A DNA stretch of 64,000 nucleotides, from assembly GCA_039105265.1 (NCBI GenBank), contig JAPFFF010000001.1:7254001-7318000 (forward strand), read 5' to 3'. A program made the position numbers and the translations under genes. Source of the stretch: Tritrichomonas musculus (Eukaryota > Parabasalia > Tritrichomonadida > Tritrichomonadidae). Shown here one piece after another: positions 17,718 to 24,910 of the stretch. The notes under the pieces are model-generated. The model was not told the origin of the DNA. It was given only the letters and a program-made list of their open reading frames with translations, and did not search any database. Within the stretch, counting starts at the first letter, position 1. Every line of letters starts with the position of its first letter.

Positions 17718-18980
17718 TTAGACAGCAAAGTACTGCTTATAGTCTTCACCCAATGATTCATAATTGGGTGCCACGAATCGGGTGTACATGATGGGGATTG
17801 TTATAGTAGCTCGCTCATCATCAGTCATTGGCGTTCGACCAGTTTTGGTTTTGATATACGGCACATAGAACGCAGTTCCTGCTTGCTTATCAGCATTCAA
17901 CTGGAATCTACGATATGGGTTCAGCAATTTGCATTCGACGTTCCCATTATGGTATCTTATGAATTCAGCAATCTCATTGAACACACGCCTCTGCTTCTCA
18001 TGCTTCTTCTCAGTTTTGGATGTATCGTAATGGATCAATATGATATTACCCTTGTGATAGCTCAGTAGACCATCCATTTGCATATTATTTTTGATTCGAC
18101 GTAGCCTCCGTTGGCAATCCCTGATGTATCTCCATTCCAAATCAGGGTTGTGCTGCATTTGATTGGGTGTATAGTATATCCACTTAGGCTCTTTAGCCAG
18201 ATACTGGTCATAATACTCATCATCTCGATAATTGGGATTGGGCATTCGTAGAGAACGATGCGGTGTGTTGTTATAGTAGTGGACCATCTGTTGCATCAGG
18301 AAAGGGTCTCCAATTCGACGATTATCTAAACCGAATGCATTGCGGAGTGTCCTAATGGTTGCATCAACGATTTTGTGAGAGTTGCTATGTTTGGATTTAT
18401 TAACGATCAGTGCATTTTTATTGAATAGCACATTTTTAGTGCCATTGGCTATTTCCCTATTTTCATCAGTTTGATTTGCCACATCAAGCACTTTTAGTAG
18501 ATTATTTTCACCATCACATTTGATGGTATTAAATTTGAAGTCATCATATTTATCGAGAATGATTTTGGCGTATGCATCCTTAATGGTATCAGCTAGTTTG
18601 TCCTTAAGCGGTTCCACAATTAGATATCGCGTGTTGACATTCACCATGATGAGGTAAATGGTTTCATGGGGTACCAATTTATAACCAGGAGGTATTCCAT
18701 GTTCCTTCGTAGTGTACTTCACAAACATCAAATCGACCTCCCAGCAGCCAGGTTCAAATGAGAAATCCGGTTTTGAATAAGAATTACATGGTTTCAATTT
18801 GAAGTCCTTAACGAATGGTTCATGATGATACTCGGGGTTGACGATAAACAGTGATGGGTCCAATTTTGATATTTTAGATTTGAATGGGTACTTGAGCAAT
18901 GACTTGTACTCATTATCGAATATCTTGAATGATTTCTTGTTATCAGACATCCCCTGTGGGACTGAGAGCTTGTGCATCAT
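17718..18980 (-). CDS. Retroviral-type (rve) integrase (element B)
   Basis: The 420-aa protein has the RNase-H-like integrase core: CWEVDLMF with the first acidic residue, NVNTRYLIVEP, TIKCDGE with the second, and the helix HKIVDATIRTLRNAF followed by YYNNTPHRSL, typical of this superfamily. The C-terminal 130 residues (GLLSYHKGNIILIHY to KCKLLNP-like GNVECKLLNPYRRF) resemble the small beta-barrel domain that follows integrase cores. It inserts the element into host DNA with a 6-bp duplication (family knowledge). It looks intact. Confidence 0.93.
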   Translation of the reverse strand: MMHKLSVPQGMSDNKKSFKIFDNEYKSLLKYPFKSKISKLDPSLFIVNPEYHHEPFVKDFKLKPCNSYSKPDFSFEPGCWEVDLMFVKYTTKEHGIPPGYKLVPHETIYLIMVNVNTRYLIVEPLKDKLADTIKDAYAKIILDKYDDFKFNTIKCDGENNLLKVLDVANQTDENREIANGTKNVLFNKNALIVNKSKHSNSHKIVDATIRTLRNAFGLDNRRIGDPFLMQQMVHYYNNTPHRSLRMPNPNYRDDEYYDQYLAKEPKWIYYTPNQMQHNPDLEWRYIRDCQRRLRRIKNNMQMDGLLSYHKGNIILIHYDTSKTEKKHEKQRRVFNEIAEFIRYHNGNVECKLLNPYRRFQLNADKQAGTAFYVPYIKTKTGRTPMTDDERATITIPIMYTRFVAPNYESLGEDYKQYFAV

Positions 18981-19051
18981 TTAATGTGCAAAAATAATGG
19001 TCTCAATCGGGAGTATGGAATACATTCTAGCAATATTGCGACCCTGGGAAT

Positions 19052-19285
19052 TTAATGGTTATCGCTTGATAATTCAGCTAACTCATTCTCGAGTTTGGCA
19101 ACCTTTTCCTTCAAACTATTAATATCTTCAATCAGTGATTCACGAACGGCAAGACCATTGCTGCCCAGCATGCCACCTTTGATGTTATTGAGATGACCCT
19201 TATACAAATAGCACTTCTCCTTGAGATCATGCTTGATGCGCTTCAACTCTGGAATCTCTTTCTTGTATTCACTCAATTCAGTCAT
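19052..19285 (-). CDS. Small coiled-coil protein (element B)
   Basis: The 77-aa protein begins MTELSEYKKEIPELKRIK, with heptad-like leucines in the last 30 residues and a central GGMLGSNGLAVRESLIEDI block that is almost unchanged in A and C. Conservation at this level in so small a protein suggests a structural partner in the particle. It is part of the block that is inverted relative to A and C. Confidence 0.85.
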   Translation of the reverse strand: MTELSEYKKEIPELKRIKHDLKEKCYLYKGHLNNIKGGMLGSNGLAVRESLIEDINSLKEKVAKLENELAELSSDNH

Positions 19286-19319
19286 TTAGATACGAAAAAA
19301 AGTGTTTTTTCAAGATTAA

Positions 19320-19547
19320 ATGTCTTATGAGGAACGCCGTGTATTAAAAGATTCTAATGGGCTTACGTATTTCAATCACCTGGAACGCCACATGCGAAAT
19401 ATGCGAACCATGAGTTGTACCAAACCTACAATCCAAAAATATGAAGATAAGGGGTGTATTATACATGACCCAGTTATTAAATCAACATCATCAGCGATAC
19501 ACCACTCGCTCAATCACCAGGTAGTCCCAAATAATTCAAAAATTTAA
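19320..19547 (+). CDS. Small conserved protein ending SLNHxVVPxNSKI (element B)
   Basis: The 75-aa protein is basic and polar, with no predicted membrane segment, and ends SLNHQVVPNNSKI, like its homologues at 33960-34193 and 58679-58912. It is divergent from the coiled-coil gene (34 bases between starts) and overlaps the convergent 153-aa gene by 4 bases. Confidence 0.82.
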   Translation: MSYEERRVLKDSNGLTYFNHLERHMRNMRTMSCTKPTIQKYEDKGCIIHDPVIKSTSSAIHHSLNHQVVPNNSKI

Positions 19548-20005
19548 TGTCTTAGGAGGTTGTTCACAGCATCAGTACATTCATTCACAGTATTGGTGAG
19601 CTGATTTATTTTTGTAGTGATCATGCCAATGGTGTTCTCCAAAGTGGTAATCCGTTTGGAATACGAATCTAATGATGACTGCAATACATTTATGTCAGCT
19701 CGAATGTTTGCAAATTGGATCTCCACGAGGTTATCGTTATCGGCTTGCTTAGAGATTTTCTTGAGAAACACATTATTGGAGCCATCCTTGCCGGTGCGTT
19801 TGGTAATCCTGTACTCACACTCAGGGGTGATAATTTTGTAGGTTTTATTGAGATAATTGGTGGTCTTCTCATTGAACATATCCTTGTACTTCTGGTAGAA
19901 CAGGTCGAACTCCTCTACTGAGTTGAACGTACGCTGCTCCAGCTTATTATCGTTTATGACCTTAATATCGCATTGGGCTAAATGTTTCACATTATCTGTA
20001 TTCAT
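19544..20005 (-). CDS. Conserved protein with YKIIT domain and coiled-coil tail (element B)
   Basis: In this 153-aa protein, residues 25-85 carry FNSVEEFDLFYQKY, TTNYLNKTYKIITPE and YRITKRTGKDG...FLKK, all conserved in A and C. The last 60 residues form a coiled coil. The family is not recognised. An exact TTTATTTTTG (complement at 20017-20026) lies 11 bases upstream of the start. Confidence 0.82.
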   Translation of the reverse strand: MNTDNVKHLAQCDIKVINDNKLEQRTFNSVEEFDLFYQKYKDMFNEKTTNYLNKTYKIITPECEYRITKRTGKDGSNNVFLKKISKQADNDNLVEIQFANIRADINVLQSSLDSYSKRITTLENTIGMITTKINQLTNTVNECTDAVNNLLRH

Positions 20006-20055
20006 TTCAAAACAGGCAAAAATAAATTCATATGTATGTGGATATTTGGTGATGA

Positions 20056-20307
20056 TTAAACTTTATCCAATATGGATTTACCTATTTCACCAGCCTTACC
20101 AACCGTTCCCAAACCTCTATCAATTGTATCAAGTAGTCCACCTGCACCAGGTATCAATCCTGCAATTGGTTTGACCCTATCAATGATTTGTCTACCAACA
20201 TTGACAACTGTAGGTAGCTTATCAACAACTCTCTGCGCGACATTCCTGAGTGTAGATCCCACTTTGCGGAATCCATCTTTTATCTTCCTGAAGATACCAA
20301 TGCCCAT
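20056..20307 (-). CDS. 83-aa amphipathic MGIGIF protein (element B)
   Basis: The start at 20307 (MGIGIF) is chosen over an upstream ATG because all three elements share it. The N-terminal 30 residues form a basic amphipathic helix (FRKIKDGFRKVGSTLRNVA), followed by PTVVNVG, a glycine/proline hinge (GLIPGAG) and a second helix ending GKSILDKV. Its size, chemistry and divergent position next to MCP are reminiscent of membrane-active minor capsid proteins such as adenovirus protein VI, but this is analogy. Only 46 bases separate its start from the MCP start. Confidence 0.82.
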   Translation of the reverse strand: MGIGIFRKIKDGFRKVGSTLRNVAQRVVDKLPTVVNVGRQIIDRVKPIAGLIPGAGGLLDTIDRGLGTVGKAGEIGKSILDKV

Positions 20308-20353
20308 TTGGTATATAAAAAAATGTGATTTCCTGGTTTTTTCCAAGGTACAA

Positions 20354-22222
20354 ATGAAATATAGGAACGAAAGAGCTCACAACTTGATGTACGAGGCTGG
20401 TAATGTTATGGAGACATTCCAGAAGATGAGAAACATTATTAATACCAATGATGGTACCAGAAGCTTCTCATTTAGAACTGTTGATTGCCATGACCAACCA
20501 GCACCATTCCATCAAGGTCAGTACTCACAGATTTCATTAACGCACCCCGACCACTTTATTAGTGATGTTGATAAAGGTTTCCTCACATTCCACATCAAAC
20601 TTGATTTGCAATTGAACACCGATACTGCTAAATTACAATTGATTGAAGATCCTGATAACCTCTACAAATTGTTTGTGGGATTCAAGTCCTCGAACCAATT
20701 ATTCGACAGGCTGGAGATTCTCCATAACAATGTCAATGTTGGATATCAGCAAAATGAATGCATTCGTGAGGGCTTCCTATACTCAGTTTTGAAACCAGAA
20801 ACCGAGAAGAAACGCCGCAGATTCGTTCACAGCTTATGGGAGAATGTTTCAAATTATAGTCAAACTCATGCAGGTGTTTATGTTAATCTCAATGATTTCA
20901 AAGCCAATGGGAAGACCACTACTGAATTCGATTTGAATATACCATTTGATGACTTGCTTGCATTGCAGGCATTCGATTTATTCCCCAATGGAATCATTGG
21001 TGATTTATCTATTAGATTCCAAGTCAGTCCAGCAGGTCTTGTATGGGCAGTTATTGATCCATATACGGTTGCTGAAGCGAAGGCATTCTTGGAAGATGAT
21101 GATCATATTACAATGAAGCAGTTGGAGCAATTGCGTGAGATCAAGGCTCGTGGTAAACTCAAGAGGCAATTTACGCAAATTGGTAATGAAGCACTTATAC
21201 CAGGGGTATTCGATAATACAATCAAATTTAAGTACAATATTTGTGCCGAACATGGAACTCCAGTTAATGATACACCAATTGAAATCACTTTCGAATTTAC
21301 AGATGAGGAATATGAGAAATTCGGTATTAAGAAGACTATGAATTTAAAGGAGATTGCACGCCATAATCCCGATTACAAAGGTACTATTGAAGACTATATG
21401 ACAATTGAAATCGTTGAAGAGAATAATGAACTTAAATATGAATCGCAACCGGCAACTCTCACCGTTAACCGAATGACTATCACTTTATGTAAATCCAACA
21501 TGCAAGGATATGGTGTTTGTGAAGCCACTCGTGCGGGTATCGAATCCATATTACGTGAAGGACTGATAATTCCATCCCAAAAGGTAGATTATCATGCATT
21601 CCCAATTGCTGCTGCATCCAATGGAATCAAATCTACATTGAATATCCCATTAATAAATGTCACAAGCATGTCATTATTGTTCCCCAAGCATCACAACGAT
21701 TTGACCGTATTTGAGAATCCCGTTTACCAAAATTGTTATTTGAATATTGGTGGTAAGAACTTCCCAGATGAGAATGTTAGTACCATTGGTGCTAGATTCT
21801 TCGAGAGTCAACTAACAGCTGGCGATTTGGATAGCATCACACTCCAATGTACTAAGGAATTTGAGGATAGCTTCACTATGCCCAAGAATGATGTTGATGG
21901 AAATAGATATAAGAATACATTGAGTGATGCCACATCATTTGTATTCAATGTCCAAACTGAGAGAGCATCTGCTGGATACTGTTATGATGGCTTAGATGGT
22001 GGCAAAGGTAATATCCAAATTCAAGTCAATGGTCAACCAATATTCACTGGCAATAATGATACATATTATAATATTATTGAACCAAGTGGAGCTGTTGTTA
22101 GACCACCACCTGTCCAACTCTGTTTATGCAGAGACACATACTTTAAGCTCTCACTCGATGGTCTTGAATATGTTGATGATGAATCACCAGCTGGCTCACA
22201 AGTTGACCCAGAAATGACTTAA
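20354..22222 (+). CDS. Putative double-jelly-roll major capsid protein (element B)
   Basis: The start at 20354 (MKYRNERAHN) matches the homologues in A and C and gives 622 aa. The longer open frame upstream is not used. The protein is among the most conserved in the window: SFRTVDCHDQPAPF, FDRLEILHNNVNVGYQQNE, AFDLFPNGIIGDLSIRFQVSP, MTITLCKSNMQGYGV and QNCYLNIGGKNFPDENV. Its length, beta-rich composition and place beside the ATPase and the 83-aa gene fit the DJR MCPs known from Polintons. The central part (about residues 290-370) varies most and may be a surface loop. It looks intact. Confidence 0.87.
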   Translation: MKYRNERAHNLMYEAGNVMETFQKMRNIINTNDGTRSFSFRTVDCHDQPAPFHQGQYSQISLTHPDHFISDVDKGFLTFHIKLDLQLNTDTAKLQLIEDPDNLYKLFVGFKSSNQLFDRLEILHNNVNVGYQQNECIREGFLYSVLKPETEKKRRRFVHSLWENVSNYSQTHAGVYVNLNDFKANGKTTTEFDLNIPFDDLLALQAFDLFPNGIIGDLSIRFQVSPAGLVWAVIDPYTVAEAKAFLEDDDHITMKQLEQLREIKARGKLKRQFTQIGNEALIPGVFDNTIKFKYNICAEHGTPVNDTPIEITFEFTDEEYEKFGIKKTMNLKEIARHNPDYKGTIEDYMTIEIVEENNELKYESQPATLTVNRMTITLCKSNMQGYGVCEATRAGIESILREGLIIPSQKVDYHAFPIAAASNGIKSTLNIPLINVTSMSLLFPKHHNDLTVFENPVYQNCYLNIGGKNFPDENVSTIGARFFESQLTAGDLDSITLQCTKEFEDSFTMPKNDVDGNRYKNTLSDATSFVFNVQTERASAGYCYDGLDGGKGNIQIQVNGQPIFTGNNDTYYNIIEPSGAVVRPPPVQLCLCRDTYFKLSLDGLEYVDDESPAGSQVDPEMT

Positions 22223-22258
22223 GAAATATAGCAATTGGGGTAAAAATATTTTTGTGCT

Positions 22259-22879
22259 TTGGAAATGACTCTCCATAAGGCTAGAATTCTATCAAGTGAA
22301 AATGATGCTAGTGTTAAACAGGAGCAGAATGTGAATATTAAGATTGCTGCGAATAGACCTCCACCTGTACAACCAGTATCATACCCTCAAGTCCCACAGA
22401 TGCAACCTCAAGTGCAACCTCAAATGGGATATACTGAAGGTTATCCTCAAACTGGCACCCAGGATGCAAATTTTACTACAGCCTCGACAACTGGTCCATA
22501 TCCATCAGTTGCTCTAATAAACAATCCTCCTCTAGAACGTTCATTAGAACTTGACGGTGAGGATTTGGATACCAAAAATAAATTCCTCGAGATATTGCTG
22601 AGTATCTATGAAACGAATCCATTGAGGATGAACAACTATCTTGTGTGCCATAGCAACACATTGATGGAGCTCATTAAAATACTCACTAAGGCTGACAAGG
22701 TTGAGTTGGTTATAAATGAGGACAGTGGGTGTACGGGCTGTGTTTCAAATTCGAAGTACATGAAGATTGATAAGATATTGGTATCCAAAAATGGGGTATC
22801 CAATGAATTGAAATATGGATATAACCATGTATGGACCGAGCTCATAAGACACTCGATATCACTCAAAATTTGTATTTAA
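22259..22879 (+). CDS. Conserved protein with disordered N-terminus and C-x-x-C pair (element B)
   Basis: The 206-aa protein has a KARILSSENDASVKQ motif near the start (identical in A and C), then a glutamine/proline-rich linker. A folded C-terminal 100 residues carries KNKFLEILLSIYETNP, DKVELVI, CTGCV and KIDKILV. The family is unknown. It lies 36 bases after MCP and 10 bases before a tiny membrane-protein gene on the same strand. Confidence 0.82.
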   Translation: MEMTLHKARILSSENDASVKQEQNVNIKIAANRPPPVQPVSYPQVPQMQPQVQPQMGYTEGYPQTGTQDANFTTASTTGPYPSVALINNPPLERSLELDGEDLDTKNKFLEILLSIYETNPLRMNNYLVCHSNTLMELIKILTKADKVELVINEDSGCTGCVSNSKYMKIDKILVSKNGVSNELKYGYNHVWTELIRHSISLKICI

Positions 22880-22889
22880 ATTTTCATAA

Positions 22890-23039
22890 ATGTCACTTGC
22901 AAGCGAGATCATCATGAATATATTATTAGGGTTGATACTAGCGACCAACATAATTGAACTACTAATATTGGTATCGTTTACTGCAGAGGATGAACCACCT
23001 GAGTTGACCGATGAGCTGAGACGCACATTATACGCCTGA
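22890..23039 (+). CDS. 49-aa single-pass membrane protein (element B)
   Basis: The protein runs MSLASEIIMNILL... with a hydrophobic stretch of about 22 residues, then a conserved acidic tail EDEPPELTDELRRTLYA. Matching proteins of 43 aa lie at 35105-35236 and 39905-40036, always between the 190-206-aa gene and the ATPase and ending (P/E)ELS-E-x-R-x-K-x-Y. Conservation of hydrophobic segment and tail in three elements shows this is a real gene despite its size. It could link the ATPase or particle to a membrane. Confidence 0.85.
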   Translation: MSLASEIIMNILLGLILATNIIELLILVSFTAEDEPPELTDELRRTLYA

Positions 23040-23044
23040 AAAGC

Positions 23045-23054
23045 TTTATTTTTG
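23045..23054 (+). promoter_or_regulatory. TTTATTTTTG start-proximal motif (example)
   Basis: This exact decamer lies 5 bases before the ATPase start. The same decamer occurs 5-12 bases before the starts of genes at 17290, 20005, 40926, 46153 and 55864. It may be a core promoter or initiator for these elements. Confidence 0.5.
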
Positions 23055-23059
23055 ATTAA

Positions 23060-24001
23060 ATGTTGTATTATAAACGCCTGCAGCCAACTCTTTTTGATTA
23101 TACATCTATCGAATTATCAGACAGTTCCAGTGGAGAGCCAATAGATTTTGACACATTTGAGCAGGAACTGCGTTCTATGTTCCAGAAGCAGCAACCGGTT
23201 TCCAAGAGGTTTGATGTTGATGAAGCTATGAGTGAGGCCTATTCCAAAAATAGGGATAAAATCACGAATGCATCCATAAGACCAATCGCTAACGGAATAT
23301 ATGCTTGGTACAATACTTTGAACATACTGGTAGCTTCTCAAGGCAAAGGTAAGAGTCACACAGTTATTCGTGATATCATTCAAATGAGTAGACTCAAAAA
23401 TAACCCATTTCATATGATAGTCTATGTGAGCAAAAATGGTATTATAAATGATTCCACATTTGAATCTCAACGTGAACTCATCAACTTGCCCATTGAGGTT
23501 GTCGCTGATAGTAATGCTGAACGGTATTTGAAGGAACTCGATTTATGGAAAGAGTTGTATAACAAATATAGCTCAGTTGGGAAGATTATTGTCGATGAAC
23601 AGAAGTTGCAGCAAATGTTTGAGTTCCTTCATATCAACAAACTTGGGAAACCCAATGTACCACTCAATACGATAATCCTTTGTGAGGATTTCATTAAGAG
23701 TAAGCTGTTGAAATCATCATACTTCACAAACTATATTACACAGTTGCGCCATAAGAATTCAATCGTTTACATCAATATCCAGTTCTTCAAAGGTGTGCCA
23801 ACTGATTACAAAAATAATTGTACATCATTCTTCATATTCAATGGGTTCTCGCGACAGAAACTCAATTACATATATCAGCAGGTGAGCATACCTTGTGAAT
23901 TCGAAGAGTTGTGGCAAAAATATAGAACCTTATCTGGACATGATTTCATATTGGTGAACACTGTTGAACACGATATGCAAGTTATATATAGTAAGATTTA
24001 G
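23060..24001 (+). CDS. Packaging-type ATPase, FtsK/A32 group (element B)
   Basis: The 313-aa protein has a Walker A motif SQGKGKSH near residue 95 (LNILVASQGKGKSHTVIRDI) and a Walker B segment NTIILCEDF near 215. A following asparagine-rich strand QLRHKNSIVYINIQFF fits the A32-like arrangement. Such ATPases pump DNA into capsids in Polintons and related viruses (family knowledge). Its last 4 bases overlap the convergent 161-aa gene. The N-terminal 60 residues are acidic and variable. It looks intact. Confidence 0.9.
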   Translation: MLYYKRLQPTLFDYTSIELSDSSSGEPIDFDTFEQELRSMFQKQQPVSKRFDVDEAMSEAYSKNRDKITNASIRPIANGIYAWYNTLNILVASQGKGKSHTVIRDIIQMSRLKNNPFHMIVYVSKNGIINDSTFESQRELINLPIEVVADSNAERYLKELDLWKELYNKYSSVGKIIVDEQKLQQMFEFLHINKLGKPNVPLNTIILCEDFIKSKLLKSSYFTNYITQLRHKNSIVYINIQFFKGVPTDYKNNCTSFFIFNGFSRQKLNYIYQQVSIPCEFEELWQKYRTLSGHDFILVNTVEHDMQVIYSKI

Positions 24002-24483
24002 ACAAAATCAATATCAGGGTCTGCTTCCAATACCAAATCTTGATGTTGACCAATGAATACATCAGGTTCCACAATATTGTATTTTTCACGTAATTTACCA
24101 ATGAGATCCTTGGTGTTTATATTGGTTTTCTCAATCGAATAGTTGTAATACGGGCATTCCTTGAATTCATGTTTTTCGGTATTCCCATTTACGAAGAACT
24201 CATGCATGTTGATACTCAATTTACGTCTACTGTTGGATGTCAAATATATGTTCTCAAGGTTCATCTCCTTGAGCTTATCTGGGTAGAATCTAATGGTTTC
24301 AGTATTAGTCTGTAGTGATACATATAGGACCCTCGCAAGGTAAAGCGATTTCTTCAAACTGAATGGGAACTTGTCACATAATATTGCGAAATTACATTTT
24401 GAGAATTCATCAGGCTTTGATGATAGGGATATCAATGTGTTGATGTATTCGTAGACCTTGAAATGGGTTGTGGATGATTCCAT
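23998..24483 (-). CDS. Conserved 150-160-aa protein beside the ATPase (element B)
   Basis: The 161-aa protein has VYEYINTLISL at the start, then IRFYPDKLKE, LTSNSRRK and EFFVNGNTEKHEFKE-YYNYSIE, ending LREKYNI-x-EP. The homologues at 36178 and 38514 keep all of these blocks. The family is not recognised. It is always convergent with the ATPase and nearest to an element end. Confidence 0.82.
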   Translation of the reverse strand: MESSTTHFKVYEYINTLISLSSKPDEFSKCNFAILCDKFPFSLKKSLYLARVLYVSLQTNTETIRFYPDKLKEMNLENIYLTSNSRRKLSINMHEFFVNGNTEKHEFKECPYYNYSIEKTNINTKDLIGKLREKYNIVEPDVFIGQHQDLVLEADPDIDFV

Positions 24484-24574
24484 TTGGTGGTGATAAAAAA
24501 ATCAATATTCAAATTTAAAAATAGGTTTATTTTTGGGGTCGATGCGAATGCATAAATGCAAAAATAGTTAGGGG

Positions 24575-24910
24575 CCTTCTAAACTAGGGCAATAGTGGCA
24601 GTCATAAGTGAACATCTATATAGTCCCATGATGCTGACCACTTATTCCTAGTTATGAGTATCAGTTAGTATCACGATTAGTGTCAATTCAAAAATAGTTA
24701 GATGGCCTTCTAAATTAGGGCAGTAATGGCGGTCATAAGTGATCATAAGTGAACATCAATGTGGCCCTATGATGCTGACCACTTATTCCTAGTTATGAGT
24801 ATCAGTTAGTGTCAATTCAAAAATAGTTAGATGACCTTCTAAATTAGGGCAGTAATGGCGGTCATAAGTGAATTTCTATCTGGTTGTCATCCGGAACACT
24901 CATCACTACT
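24575..24910. repeat. Right TIR of element B
   Basis: This is the inverted counterpart of 5280-5604 with the same tandem units, the GGTCATAAGTG motif marking each unit start. It differs from the left copy at roughly one base in twenty and by one short insertion. The first codons of an open frame that continues into element A lie inside this TIR, but that is a chance extension of the older gene. The 90 bases inside it (24484-24574) hold nothing recognisable. Confidence 0.92.

Larger units (their letters stand above)
5280..24910. mobile_element. Maverick/Polinton element B, nested inside element A
   Basis: Inverted ends are exact over the first 18 bases (AGTAGTGATGAGTGTTCC and its complement) and continue as TIRs of about 330 bp. 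The 19.6 kb between them holds a complete gene set: polB, fibre-like, 680-aa protein, integrase, MCP, ATPase and small proteins, all open. The element looks whole. Left and right TIRs are roughly 95% alike by eye with one small length difference, suggesting an insertion older than element C. The 6 bases next to each end (GACGTC on the left, GAAAGA on the right) do not form a clear target duplication, unlike element C. Confidence 0.93.

Noticed and set aside
20072-20353. Upstream extension of the B MCP frame
   Set aside because: The frame is open, but A and C start at (M)xYRNER, and the extension overlaps the opposite-strand 83-aa gene. It is a shadow of that gene.
24884-24910. Start codon of the A 835-aa-family frame inside the B TIR
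   Set aside because: The bases belong to the end of element B, so the extension is accidental and not part of the older gene.
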